Shown here piece by piece: positions 44,507-56,976 of a stretch of 64,000 bases of DNA; the stretch's first letter is position 1; every line of letters begins with the position of its first letter. The stretch covers positions 1-64,000 of the forward strand of contig NC_060203.1 in the NCBI RefSeq assembly GCF_020623625.1, written 5' to 3'. The stretch is from Saccharomycodes ludwigii. Lineage: Eukaryota; Ascomycota; Saccharomycetes; Saccharomycodales; Saccharomycodaceae. The position numbers and the translations under genes were made by a program. A model generated the notes under the pieces. That model made no database searches. It worked only from the letters and a program-made list of their open reading frames with translations, and was not told the origin of the DNA.

Positions 44507-46675
44507 TTATTCAACCTCCATGTCGCTGTCCGAATCGGAATCATAATTCATTTTAATTTTGTTTGCAATTTCAGTGGCAGACATTTTATTAAATGAATTT
44601 CGTTTCTCATTGATCCCCTCCTCACTACTATCACTACTTGGATATTTTGTAAATTTAGATGATACAACTAATGGATGTGACTTATCTATATCGGTAAACA
44701 AATTGACCTCCATGGCCTTATCGAGTAGTTCTTGCGCAATTTGGCTAGATGGTTGCAAAGCTAAAGATTTATGTAAAACATCAATAGATTTTTCTAACTT
44801 GTTCATTTTCAAATATATTAATCCCAATGATGAGTAAACGTTTTCGTCCTTTTTAGATACTTCAAATACCAACTTGAAACATTCCACCGCTTTCTCCAAT
44901 TCATTCAATTTTCTGTAGGTATGTCCCAAGTTAACATGAATACTGAGCCAAGATTTAGAATTCGATCCCACTTTATTTATCAAATCCCATGCTTTCTTGA
45001 AATACTTTTTCGCTTTAATAAAATTTGATTTTTGATAAAACACAACACCTATTTCGTTTAATAACAAGGGGTCATAAGGACATATGTCATACGCTAACAT
45101 CAAATATTCTTCTGCCAAAACAAAAGAATCCATTAAAATATATTGAATGCCTAGGAAAAGATTAGGCAAGTGGGAACCAGGAAAAAATCTTGCTGCGGTT
45201 GAATATGCGGCTATAGCTTGCTCATGTTCTCCCTCTGCTGCATAGGTGTGGCCAAAACCAATCCATGAACAACACAAGTTAGGATCCAATATGGAACTTT
45301 TGGAAAAATATTTGCGAGCCTCTGTTATTTTATTTGTACTTAAGTAATAAACACCAACGCTATACCATGAAACCCCATTTTTAGAACAGTCTTCAGCTAA
45401 CTTATGGGATATTTGAAATAGTTTATTCTTCCCGCCCAATTCGTATAGACATGAAATGTATATCGGTAAAATCTTAAAATTGTACGGATCTTTAGCAATG
45501 ACTTTCTCGCAAGTCTTTAAACATTCCTGGTAGTTGCAAGCCAGTATTAATTCCTCTGCTTCGCTAGTTAGATAATCGCCATTTTCTAATTCATCAAAAT
45601 TATAATTACGGTCTAAAACATTTCTAGCCGCATTTATTGTATCCATGTTTAAATATTTTGATAATTTTATAGTATATAAAGATTTTATTAGCTCTATATC
45701 CTCTGCTGAACATAATTGCGACTCAAAATCTAAGGATTGGAAAAAGGACCATTGTTCAGCTGGACTTAAAAAATAATTGGAGATTAAAGTGTCAAACGCC
45801 TCAAAATTCTTAACGTCAACAAACACAGCCTCCTTAAAACATTCTTTAGCAAACTCCAAATTATTCAACGCCGTATAGATTTTGCCCCTCAAAAAACATA
45901 AAGATGATTCAAGTTTAATCCCCCCATCTTCAGATTGTTGGGCGTTTTGAAAAAACTGAGTACTATCCAAATCTTGTTGCTGGCGGAAAGGATTTGTTTC
46001 GCCAATTAATTCTAAAGCTTCATCGTATTTTTCTAAATTAACTAGGCATAACGCACATAAATATTGGCAAATAATGCTTGTGGAGTATAAATTATCACGC
46101 GACAAAAAGTTAATTGCTTTGATATACATCCTATCATTATAATAAACTTGTGCCAACCAGAACGCATCGTTTGGATCTTTGGTAATTGAATAAACTTTGT
46201 CTCCTACAAACTCTGCGGTTTTATAATGGTGTTGCATAAGGGCATCGTGTCTCCAAAGCCTTAGTCTTTCGGCTGAGGATAATTTTTCCATACTTTTGTT
46301 GTTTTCGTTGATTATCTCATCTGACAGTTTTTTTTCCATATTTAAGTTGTAGTTTTGTGCTGTAGTAGTGTTTGCATTCAGCAAATTAGAAAATTCTTCT
46401 GGATTAACATGGGGTGTTCCAAATGGCGATTTATTTACAAGCAATGGGTTGGCAGTATTTGTTGTGGGCTCGTTGTTAGTGTTATTCTGCAAAATGGGTT
46501 TAAACGGTGTCTGTAAGTTAGCTGACAGGTTATTGGATGTAAGGTGGTTATTATTTGCAAACACTCGATTTCTACGATTATATCCACCAATATCGGTTCT
46601 TGTTACTAAAGGTGATATTGCCAAGGTGGACGTATTATGGGATGGCGTTTGCCCTGTATTGTTGTTGTTATGCAT
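44507..46675 (-). CDS. CDC16: CDC16, TPR subunit of the anaphase-promoting complex
   Basis: A 722-residue protein with an Asn-rich, low-complexity N-terminus (about 1-130) and then continuous TPR helices to about residue 670. Typical blocks are WLAQVYYNDRMYIKAINFL, WIGFGHTYAAEGEHEQAIAAYS, LLNEIGVVFYQKSNFIKAKKYF and SSLGLIYLKMNKLEKSIDVLH. The acidic, Ser-rich tail resembles phosphorylated APC/C tails. Cdc16 is a structural arm of the APC/C ubiquitin ligase that drives anaphase and mitotic exit in the nucleus. S. cerevisiae Cdc16 is 840 residues; the difference lies in the disordered N-terminus. Same strand sense as YKL022C relative to PAN3 and MAK11. MND2, another APC/C subunit, lies 13 kb away. 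Confidence 0.95.
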   Translation of the reverse strand: MHNNNNTGQTPSHNTSTLAISPLVTRTDIGGYNRRNRVFANNNHLTSNNLSANLQTPFKPILQNNTNNEPTTNTANPLLVNKSPFGTPHVNPEEFSNLLNANTTTAQNYNLNMEKKLSDEIINENNKSMEKLSSAERLRLWRHDALMQHHYKTAEFVGDKVYSITKDPNDAFWLAQVYYNDRMYIKAINFLSRDNLYSTSIICQYLCALCLVNLEKYDEALELIGETNPFRQQQDLDSTQFFQNAQQSEDGGIKLESSLCFLRGKIYTALNNLEFAKECFKEAVFVDVKNFEAFDTLISNYFLSPAEQWSFFQSLDFESQLCSAEDIELIKSLYTIKLSKYLNMDTINAARNVLDRNYNFDELENGDYLTSEAEELILACNYQECLKTCEKVIAKDPYNFKILPIYISCLYELGGKNKLFQISHKLAEDCSKNGVSWYSVGVYYLSTNKITEARKYFSKSSILDPNLCCSWIGFGHTYAAEGEHEQAIAAYSTAARFFPGSHLPNLFLGIQYILMDSFVLAEEYLMLAYDICPYDPLLLNEIGVVFYQKSNFIKAKKYFKKAWDLINKVGSNSKSWLSIHVNLGHTYRKLNELEKAVECFKLVFEVSKKDENVYSSLGLIYLKMNKLEKSIDVLHKSLALQPSSQIAQELLDKAMEVNLFTDIDKSHPLVVSSKFTKYPSSDSSEEGINEKRNSFNKMSATEIANKIKMNYDSDSDSDMEVE

Positions 46676-48778
<2,103 letters not shown>

Positions 48779-48912
48779 AATGGGTTTTTTTTTTTTTTTT
48801 TTTTTTGTAATTATTATTTTGTGTTAATTTACATATATATGAGGGTTCTATTCATTTGTATATTTATTTAAAATTATTTCTTTATATATATATATTTACA
48901 ACCAACCTTTAC

Positions 48913-50175
48913 TTATTCTAGTTCAACAGTAACTTTCTTGGCTTTTTTACCCATGGAACCCTTCTTCTTTCTTTTGTTTTTCCCACCCAACATTATTTTC
49001 TTCAATTCTTCTGGATCTGCTTCAACTTCACTTTGTTCACCCTCCAAATCCGCCTCAGTTAAAGTACGTTTCTTCATGCTATCAAATTTTTCGACATCCT
49101 CACTTATTAAACTTAAACAATTTAACCTTTCGCCACAATCATAGACAGCTATTTGATCTCTCGAATGTAGATTCCAAACAACAATTCTACCATCAGACCC
49201 GATGGTCACCAAGTACAGACCAAATGGGTTTTCATAAATTTTAAAATCTTTGACACGATTGCTATGGCCTAGTAGGGAAAAGTCGGCTTTCGTGCCCTGG
49301 AAATCATTTATATCATCCAATTCCTCTTCATCCAACTGTTTTTGGGCTGTTTCTTCCTTCAAAAAATTGGTATTGAAAAACGAGACATTCCCATCATTCA
49401 AAGCAACAACTACATATTCTACCCCTTCAATTTTGACAACTTCTAAATGCATAATTGTTTTTCCAGCACTTAATTCAATTTCATGGAAAACTTTGGCATC
49501 TGAGGTTTTATAGAACAGAATTAGATTAGTTAGAGCAACTACAAAAAATTCGGAGTTTTCGCCACACCATCTAACAAATTGGCCATTTTGATTATACTTT
49601 CTCAATTTTAAAATACCTGCTTTTTTAATGGTCATTAGATTCCATAGCCTTATAGTATGATCATCACTCACACTAATTGCAATTCTATTACTTGGATGAA
49701 TGTCTATATCGTTGATTCTGGCTGTATGGCCTTTTAAAACACCAAACTTTTCCCAGTCTTTTACTCTCCATATAGATATGGTTTTATCCTCACTCGCGGA
49801 TAGCAACCATTTCCCCTTGCTTCTTGGATCAGACTCTTTTGTTTCAAAATTGACTGTCTCACCAGAAAATTTTAGCGCCGTAATTGAACCTTGATGGCTT
49901 AACAAAGTACCCAACTCTTTTCTTTTTTGTAAATCATAAATTCTAATATGCTCATCATTGCTACCTGAAACCAAATATCTTTTGCAACTAGCTAAACATT
50001 TAACACTAAGAGCATGTGCCTGAAAATGAAATATTGCTGAAAATAACGGTTCGGATAATGATAAATCTAGGGACACACATAAAATGTTGTGCTCATAAGA
50101 TCCAACGATTATTCTAAATTGATTCTTTCCAGTATTTGCGGCAGAACTTGAATTTTTCTCCTGTGATAAAGACAT
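48913..50175 (-). CDS. MAK11: MAK11, WD40 ribosome-biogenesis factor
   Basis: A 420-residue WD40 protein. Clear repeats include LVSGSNDEHIRIYDL, LLSASEDKTISIWRV, AISVSDDHTIRLWNL and LVTIGSDGRIVVWNL, so a seven-blade propeller is likely with the weaker blades between. The Lys-rich tail (KNKRKKKGSMGKKAKK) looks like a nuclear/nucleolar signal. Mak11 acts in 60S subunit assembly near Rlp24 and is needed for maintenance of killer dsRNA in S. cerevisiae. S. cerevisiae Mak11 is 468 residues; the difference is in the C-terminal extension. Position and strand match YKL021C, next to SPT23. Confidence 0.93.
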   Translation of the reverse strand: MSLSQEKNSSSAANTGKNQFRIIVGSYEHNILCVSLDLSLSEPLFSAIFHFQAHALSVKCLASCKRYLVSGSNDEHIRIYDLQKRKELGTLLSHQGSITALKFSGETVNFETKESDPRSKGKWLLSASEDKTISIWRVKDWEKFGVLKGHTARINDIDIHPSNRIAISVSDDHTIRLWNLMTIKKAGILKLRKYNQNGQFVRWCGENSEFFVVALTNLILFYKTSDAKVFHEIELSAGKTIMHLEVVKIEGVEYVVVALNDGNVSFFNTNFLKEETAQKQLDEEELDDINDFQGTKADFSLLGHSNRVKDFKIYENPFGLYLVTIGSDGRIVVWNLHSRDQIAVYDCGERLNCLSLISEDVEKFDSMKKRTLTEADLEGEQSEVEADPEELKKIMLGGKNKRKKKGSMGKKAKKVTVELE

Positions 50176-50423
50176 ACTCAGGTTAATGATAAATTTATGT
50201 GACTTTTTATCAATGATATTTATCTTCTAAATTTTCAATGTTAGGTTTCAAATTCATTCTTTCAAGAATTGAGCAAATATTTTAGATTAATAGGAAGAGT
50301 TCTACTGAAAGGTGAAAATATAATGAGAAGAACTTCTGTTATGTGACTTACTCGTGCTAAACCAAAAAAAAAAAAAAAAAAAGAAAAAGAAAAGAGAGTT
50401 TTTTTTTTTTATGTAAAACATTT

Positions 50424-51765
50424 TGTTAATTGAGTTTGTTACCCGGAGTGTATCTGTTAGTTTTTTTTTTTTCCTAGAATTTCTGTATTTATATTTTTCA
50501 TTCATTATGACGAGGATTTATCTTTCAGTTTGTCACTGACGTATTCGATCATGTATATGGATATAATCGTATATTTATTATTATTATTTGACCTTTAATA
50601 TATATATATATTAGTTCATTCGTTGTTAACTTTTCTCGCTATCCATATCTTTTTTATATAAACTAAGCTAATAATTATATAGGGATAATGAATTACCTAA
50701 AAAACTAATGCCTTGTGAAAGGTTAAAAATTAATCCTTTATGTGCATATTTTGATTTTCTCAATAATCGAACTTGATCTTTTATTAGCATTGATATATTG
50801 ATTCCTCTGTTATCGATGACTCATATTCGGTCCTATGCGATTACGTCTTTAGTACTTTGCAAACTGTATCAATGTTCTAAGCTTATCACTAATTTAATGG
50901 TTGACAATCTCTATAATACTCTTATTGTGATTATATTTCTCATATTATTAAAGTTTATTTTATGATGTCGCTTGCAAAATGTTGGAATAATTCGTCGTTC
51001 GGGTTGTTACCCGAAGTTAGATTATTTCTCTGTTCCGCAGGAACTTCCATATTAGATTCTTCACTCATTATTATAAGATGTTTACTTTCTAGTTTTGTAT
51101 TATTGGGCCCTTGATCATATGTATATATGATCGTATATTTATTATATCTATATTTCTCTGTCTATGTCTATTTCTATATTATTATATCTATATGGTTCTT
51201 CTTCCCCTTTCTATATAAGCTAAACTAATAGTTATATAGGGATAACGAATTACCTGACAAACTAATGTCTTGTTGTGAAAGGTTGGAAACTAATCCTTTA
51301 TATACCTTTCTGGTTTTATCAATGATCGAACTTAATCTATTATTATCATTGATATAATTTATTTGTTGTTTCATGTTATTTATCTTGAGGTTATTACCCC
51401 TCTTGGTCGAGTAGTTAATCTCTACCTTTCTATTACTATAACTTGTTTATTGTTGTTTCATCTTAGTAGTGTTATCATGATCTGCTTTGTATGAGCGTAG
51501 CACTTTTTGTGGTTGACTCATTTATTACTTTACTTCTTGAGGTAGACATTCTTTATATGTCCTTTCTATGGGTTGTGCTTGGTGTTTCATATATATTTAT
51601 ATAGATGTTATTTATATTTCATTCTTATCTTCGATATTATTAATATGCGCATCGCTAGCAATTGTCTTGCAGCGAGTTCGCATTTTATACGGTGGGCGTA
51701 TGCCCCAACACAAAATGACTTTGCAGCGAGTTTGCATTTCATACGGTGGGTCGTATGCCCCAACA
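50424..51765. mobile_element. Older solo LTR interrupted by a younger LTR (fossil)
   Basis: The outer copy begins near 50424 (TGTTAATTG) and ends at 51765 (CCCCAACA). Its last 50 bp (51716-51765) are separated from the rest by the inner LTR at 50980-51710. Both copies share recognisable blocks in the same order: TTGTTACCCG, GATCGTATATTTATTA, TTATATAGGGATAA, ATTACCT, AATCCTTTAT and TTGCAGCGAGTTCGC. No internal coding region is left. It lies in the gap between MAK11 and SPT23. Confidence 0.7.
50980..51710. mobile_element. Younger solo LTR, 731 bp, 5-bp target duplication
   Basis: TGTTGG and CCAACA ends, with CAAAA duplicated at 50975-50979 and 51711-51715. It is inserted 50 bp from the end of an older LTR of the same family. 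Removing it and one CAAAA restores a continuous older LTR end. It resembles the LTR at 4428-4845 in its core. Confidence 0.8.
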
Positions 51766-51911
51766 CAAATCAACTATATGACAAAAAAGATATCATTTTA
51801 AACGGTAAAATAAAGGTGAAAAGAAAAGACGGAAAAAAAAAAAAAAAAAAAAAAAAAATCAAAATCAAAAAAATATCAAAAAAATATCAAAAAAATAAAC
51901 GTACAAAAAAA

Positions 51912-54900
51912 TTATGATGCCGTCTGTATTCCACTAACAGCATCTCTTATCCCTTGTTGAAAAGCTTCCTTAAAGTTACTCCCCTGTTGAAAAGCATCCT
52001 TGAAAACGCTTTGCATTCTTTTATTACCTAACATCAACTTAGCCAACCAAACCCTAACTATCTCACTGCCTTTATTGGAAGCATAGTGAATCATACTATC
52101 ATCAGAACTTAACTTAAAAGCAATGAATCCCGATAGCAATACCAACATCAAAGGAAGCCAGAAGAAAATTAACATCTTATCGTTTTTAAATTTTTGGCGT
52201 TGTTTATCCAAACCATATTTCATCACCTCATAATCTTCATCAGATGATTCCGAAACTTCTGAACTCATCGGTCTTACACAATTAGTAGTGTTTTGATTGA
52301 TTATATCCAAAGTAGAAGACACATTAGATGCTTCAGCAGATCTTATTGCCAGCATTGATGTTGTTGAGGATAATAACTGTTGTCCCTGTTGCTTTCCAGC
52401 ACCTTCTTGCTTCTGGTGTGGATATAGATCATCGTACTGAGGCGGCAACAAATCATCGTGTAATGAGCCAGATCCCGCTTCTTCAGCTACCTGAGTTGAA
52501 ATTGGAAATTCAGTGTTGCTTTCGTCATCACCAGCAAGCAAACTTTCATCACCATTTTCCTCAAAATCAGACTCGACACCATCATCATCATCAGTAAAAG
52601 AATCATTAACAATTCTTGAAATATGGATTTTGAAGTCGCTATTATTTAAATCCTCGTTATCCAACACAGAAGAATCAAAACTAGACACAGAAGACGTCCT
52701 ACTCAGATTATTGTCTAGTATTAGTAAACCTTCTTCATAAAACTCGCTTTCCATGCTATTGTTAGATATACTACCGCCATGATTAATTATGTAAAGGTCT
52801 CTCGGAGTATATCCGTTGACGGTTTCTAATTTTACATCTGCTCTGCAAATCTTAAAAATCTTTAATAATCTAGAGTCGCCATTAATGCAGGCAAAATGGA
52901 AAGGAGTAAACCCAAACCTGTCCTTGGTATCTGTACGTGCACCTTTCTTAATTAACAAAGAAACTAATTCCACGTATCCTTTCAAACACGATAAATGCAA
53001 TAAGGTTTGTCCGTTGGAGTTACACAACGAGATGTTCGAGCTGGAATTCAACAATTTTATTACTTTTAAAATCAAACTTTCATCTGAATACAATAACTGC
53101 GAAGTGCATTTGAAATTTGAAACTGAACCACCAAAATAACCTGGGTTATTTTCCGGAGTGGACCCATTTGAGCTGTGATCACTTTCATTACCAACAATCC
53201 TTTTTGCAATATTACGTGCATCCTCCAATTTACCATTCATTTTTAAACCAACAATCTGTAGAGCCAATTCAATCAATTGTCTATCAGTATCATCAACATA
53301 GGTGAATATCGCATTAGAATTCGACATGTTTCCTAGGATGTTATACTGTTGATTCTGCCCTTCTTCAAATGGCTCAAAAACAGTGACCAAAACCTGTCCT
53401 GCTTGAGTAGATGGCGGTAGGTATGTAACTATCGTAGAGCTACTCCAACAATTTGTGGATATAGCCTTATTTGGACCAAACTTGACTGTCATTCCCGGTT
53501 TGAAATTGGAACCCAATATTGTAACCTCTATACCACCATTAATGGGACCCTGGGCAGGAATAACACGCTGGATTAAAGGTCTCTTAGGATCGTTCAGATA
53601 GGTATTCATGTCATTTTTATTTGCACTATTATTCGTGGTATTATTGAGAAAAACGTTACCCGCTAGGGAGTTTGAGATTAATGTAATCGCGTCATGATCC
53701 AAATTCATAAGGTTAATATTGTTAGTGTTTGCAGGCTGTTCCATTTGGTGTGGATTTGTGGCAGACAAAAAATCATAGGACAATAGTGGATTATTGCTGC
53801 TAATGTCTTTGTTATACATGCTTATGTTGTTATTGCTCTTACTGCGGTTGACATCTTGTGTTTGTTGGTGGGTTTGTTGAGTGGCACTGTAACGATGGTT
53901 GTGAATATTACCATGTCCGTCAGATAGATATTGGCTGTTGTAGAGCGTATTCGTGTTGGTTGTAAATTGCGGATTGTGTAATTGTTGTGAACTAGCATTA
54001 CTTGAGAGACTATGACAACGAGAGTCAGCGAAATCATCGGGTTTTCTCCTTTTTAATTGACTAGAAGTTCTTCTACTATTAGGAACTGAACTTAGCATCG
54101 AGTTATTTTCAAAGTTTGTATGAGGTTCAGAGCTGTCATCTCCCATAGATGTGGGACTTAACATGGGTACCTTAGGAACTGAGAGTTTAAAGTTGTTGTT
54201 GATATGTGCGGCAGTATCGGCAACACAAGTGTTATCAATAGTATTATTAATTAGTGGCATAGATGAAACAAAATTTGATACATCCGCAGTATTTAATTCC
54301 TCTGTAACACCAACGTTGTCCCTAACATTGACAGTATCAACAACATTATTTTTGTCTGAATACGCCCTTCTCGATAAAACATCCAAATCATTCAATTCTA
54401 TAATATTCTCTATATCTTTAGTTTTATTCTCGGTAGCAATCTTATCTTTGTTATCAATTTTCGGGTCAAGTTGGATGGGAGCATTCTTGTCGTACACAAC
54501 AGTTTTTCTCTCAGAAGCATCTTCTAATTCATTGTTTAACATTACAATATCATTATCTTTATTATGTTCCTTTCTCCTTTTTATTGTTTCTCCTTTTTCT
54601 TTTTCTTTTTCTTCTTCCTCTTCTTTCTCCTCTTCCTCTTCCTCTTCCTCTTCCTCTTCCTCCTCCTCCTCCTTTTCTTGTTGTGAGTTTCCAATAGATA
54701 TCAAATCTTCACTATTACTATTAACACTGCTATTACTCTTCTGTTCACTATTCTTCTTTTTAACGCTGGGTTTTTTATCAATAAGCTTAATATTAGAGGT
54801 GACAGTTTGTGCCAAAACAGTACCTTGGTAATCCTTGACGACAACAATAATTTTAAACCCTTCTGGCTCTTTATGGTGCCTGCAGTAACAGACCATTCGG

Positions 54901-55943
54901 GTTTGTAATTCAAAGACTTTGCAATTATCTTCGTCGTCTTCGTAAGCTGAATTAAACATAACTAGTTGTTTGTTGTTAAATACAACAACCTGTCTGTTTT
55001 CATTATTGCACCAAAATATAATATCGCTTGCTCCAGACTTCCTTCTACAAGCCCTTCTCTGTTCTCTTTTAATACACCTATTACAAACAAAGGCTGGCTT
55101 ATTGGTAGAAGAACAAGTAACAAAAGCTTCCATGTAAAGCAAATTTTTTTGTAATTCCATGGGGTATGCAGTAATATCGGCAGATAGGTAGTTTTTTTGT
55201 TTAATAACACATTCATTGGATAAATGCATGATATTGTGTTTTGGTGGCGGTGAAATCTTGAAGCTCAATTTCATTTGGTTTTCTACACGAGATTGTTCAG
55301 GTAGATTTAGAATTTCTAGCTTATAAGGGTATTGGGAACAATCAGTACTTAATAGTTTTAATGGATCTACGTACACAGAAGGAATTGCGATAGGGGTAGT
55401 GGCTGTAGCAGTGTTGGCATCTGCATTGCCATCCAGAGTTCTACCAAATGGGAGAGTTGATAAAATATCGACACATTGTTCGCGGTATAACTCTGGCGAA
55501 TCACTAAAACCTTTTTCCATTATATACTGGTAAGTGCTACTATAATCTGTGCCCTTTGTCGTGGTAGATTCATTTGGTGCAGTTTGTTTTTTCCTTGGTT
55601 TTTTACTTGGCTTAGTCACGATGTGGCTACTAGTTGCGTAATCATAATTATTTGTTAAAAATTGATCAAATAACAATTCATCTTCAGTCTTTACAATGTT
55701 ATTGTTGGAGGTACTATTAGCGAAATCTTCAGTAAATAAAGTACTTGAAGCACCAGTCGCATCTGTATTAGTAGTGTTATTACTATCAGTACTACTGTTA
55801 CTGTTAGCATTTGCAAATATATTTGCGAATGATGTCGTGCTATTGTTGATGTTATTATCGTTAATTTCACCACCATCTTCTTCTTCCATGGCGGCAGAAT
55901 GGTCAGTGGAAAGCTCCAAAACCTGTTTTCCAAAACTAATCAT
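51912..55943 (-). CDS. SPT23: SPT23/MGA2 membrane-tethered transcription factor
   Basis: A 1343-residue protein with the full Spt23/Mga2 plan. It has a long N-terminal activator half, an IPT/TIG DNA-binding-type domain (about 785-868, PLIQRVIPAQGPINGG), two to three ankyrin repeats (about 978-1048, GQTLLHLSCLKGYVELV and GFTPFHFACINGDSRLL) and a single C-terminal membrane anchor (about 1258-1278, FFWLPLMLVLLSGFIAF). Such factors sit in the ER membrane, sense lipid packing, are ubiquitinated by Rsp5 and cleaved by the proteasome, and then induce OLE1. LPPQY near 1164 is a canonical PPxY Rsp5-type site. A 21-residue Glu-rich run lies near 430. One gene here stands for the Saccharomyces ohnologs SPT23 (YKL020C) and MGA2 (YIR033W). 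Confidence 0.95.
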   Translation of the reverse strand: MISFGKQVLELSTDHSAAMEEEDGGEINDNNINNSTTSFANIFANANSNSSTDSNNTTNTDATGASSTLFTEDFANSTSNNNIVKTEDELLFDQFLTNNYDYATSSHIVTKPSKKPRKKQTAPNESTTTKGTDYSSTYQYIMEKGFSDSPELYREQCVDILSTLPFGRTLDGNADANTATATTPIAIPSVYVDPLKLLSTDCSQYPYKLEILNLPEQSRVENQMKLSFKISPPPKHNIMHLSNECVIKQKNYLSADITAYPMELQKNLLYMEAFVTCSSTNKPAFVCNRCIKREQRRACRRKSGASDIIFWCNNENRQVVVFNNKQLVMFNSAYEDDEDNCKVFELQTRMVCYCRHHKEPEGFKIIVVVKDYQGTVLAQTVTSNIKLIDKKPSVKKKNSEQKSNSSVNSNSEDLISIGNSQQEKEEEEEEEEEEEEEEEKEEEEEKEKEKGETIKRRKEHNKDNDIVMLNNELEDASERKTVVYDKNAPIQLDPKIDNKDKIATENKTKDIENIIELNDLDVLSRRAYSDKNNVVDTVNVRDNVGVTEELNTADVSNFVSSMPLINNTIDNTCVADTAAHINNNFKLSVPKVPMLSPTSMGDDSSEPHTNFENNSMLSSVPNSRRTSSQLKRRKPDDFADSRCHSLSSNASSQQLHNPQFTTNTNTLYNSQYLSDGHGNIHNHRYSATQQTHQQTQDVNRSKSNNNISMYNKDISSNNPLLSYDFLSATNPHQMEQPANTNNINLMNLDHDAITLISNSLAGNVFLNNTTNNSANKNDMNTYLNDPKRPLIQRVIPAQGPINGGIEVTILGSNFKPGMTVKFGPNKAISTNCWSSSTIVTYLPPSTQAGQVLVTVFEPFEEGQNQQYNILGNMSNSNAIFTYVDDTDRQLIELALQIVGLKMNGKLEDARNIAKRIVGNESDHSSNGSTPENNPGYFGGSVSNFKCTSQLLYSDESLILKVIKLLNSSSNISLCNSNGQTLLHLSCLKGYVELVSLLIKKGARTDTKDRFGFTPFHFACINGDSRLLKIFKICRADVKLETVNGYTPRDLYIINHGGSISNNSMESEFYEEGLLILDNNLSRTSSVSSFDSSVLDNEDLNNSDFKIHISRIVNDSFTDDDDGVESDFEENGDESLLAGDDESNTEFPISTQVAEEAGSGSLHDDLLPPQYDDLYPHQKQEGAGKQQGQQLLSSTTSMLAIRSAEASNVSSTLDIINQNTTNCVRPMSSEVSESSDEDYEVMKYGLDKQRQKFKNDKMLIFFWLPLMLVLLSGFIAFKLSSDDSMIHYASNKGSEIVRVWLAKLMLGNKRMQSVFKDAFQQGSNFKEAFQQGIRDAVSGIQTAS

Positions 55944-56976
55944 TTGCTGAAATTTATTTTGTTGTTGTTGGCTTTTTTTTCTTTTTTTTTTTTTTTTTTT
56001 TTTTGTTTCTCTTTTCTCTTTTTTCTATATCATGGAATGATAAAGATAGCAATTAGTAATAGATAGATAAAAATATATAAAATTTTTTTTTCTTCTTTCT
56101 TTTTTCTTCTTTCTTTTTTCTTTTCAAAATTTTACCTTGTACAATTTTATAAATCTATAATTTTTTGTCTCAGTATTTAATTTTTTAAAAAGGATAAAAT
56201 AAGGAAATTACTAAGTAGAAATTCCACTAAAAAACTAAAAAAAAAAAAAAAAACGAGCAAATTTAATTTACTTTTTCTTTCTCTCTTCTAAAAGCTTCTT
56301 TTGTTTATTTATTTTACAGTTCTGTGCGTTGTTTTCTAAGCTATCTCAAATAGTTTTTGTATTTTTTTTTTTTTTTTTTTTTTTTGTCTCTTTTCCTGTT
56401 TGTGGTTCACTCGCTGCGTTTCTTTAAAAGGGGAAGAATCTTCGTATAAAATAAAAAACTAAAATAAGGAACGGTAACAGTTCTTGACCGATTTTTAACG
56501 GACAAAACAGAACAAAAATAAAAATAAAATATAAACTTGCTTTGCTGTTCTTCATGCGGGGTTTGTCGTATACTGATTTTTGTTTTACCCGGATGTATTA
56601 TACACACAGTAATAATCATAAATAACTTTTCTCTTTTATATTTTACCGCAGATAACAAATCAGTTTGACTGGTTTGAAAAACATCGTCATATTTTATATT
56701 CAATGCCATATCTGTGGTGCACGGATTTACTATTATACTTTTTTTTTTACCTCTTTTCTCCCCCTTGAGCCCTTATTGCAATTGATTAAAAGGGAAATAA
56801 ATAATAAAAAAAAATCACCATCATCAGAAATACTAGTAATAATAATAATTGTCTTTGCTCCATTTATCACATCAACAACTTTTAATTCCCTTATAAATAT
56901 AAAACAGCAAAAGTTTTAAAGAGGGGAAACAAAAAAAAAAATATATATATAAAAGGAACCTTCAACTATACCATAT
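55944..56976. promoter_or_regulatory. Divergent SPT23-RAM2 intergenic region
   Basis: About 1 kb with long T and A runs, and a TATATATATAAAAGG box near 56941-56955, about 25-35 bp before the RAM2 ATG. A 100-codon ATG-started frame on the minus strand (56407-56709) has a protein-like beginning (MALNIKYDDVFQTSQTD) but a poor remainder. I do not call it a gene. Confidence 0.45.

Noticed and set aside
51568-51917. Small frames containing a repeated ASNCLAAS/FIRW segment
   Set aside because: They derive from the duplicated end of the nested LTRs (51668-51765) and an A-run, not from a gene.
56407-56709. 100-codon minus-strand frame between SPT23 and RAM2
   Set aside because: The first 30 residues look protein-like but the rest is hydrophobic and Lys/Ser-rich noise. 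No syntenic gene is known there. Kept only as a note in the intergenic entry.
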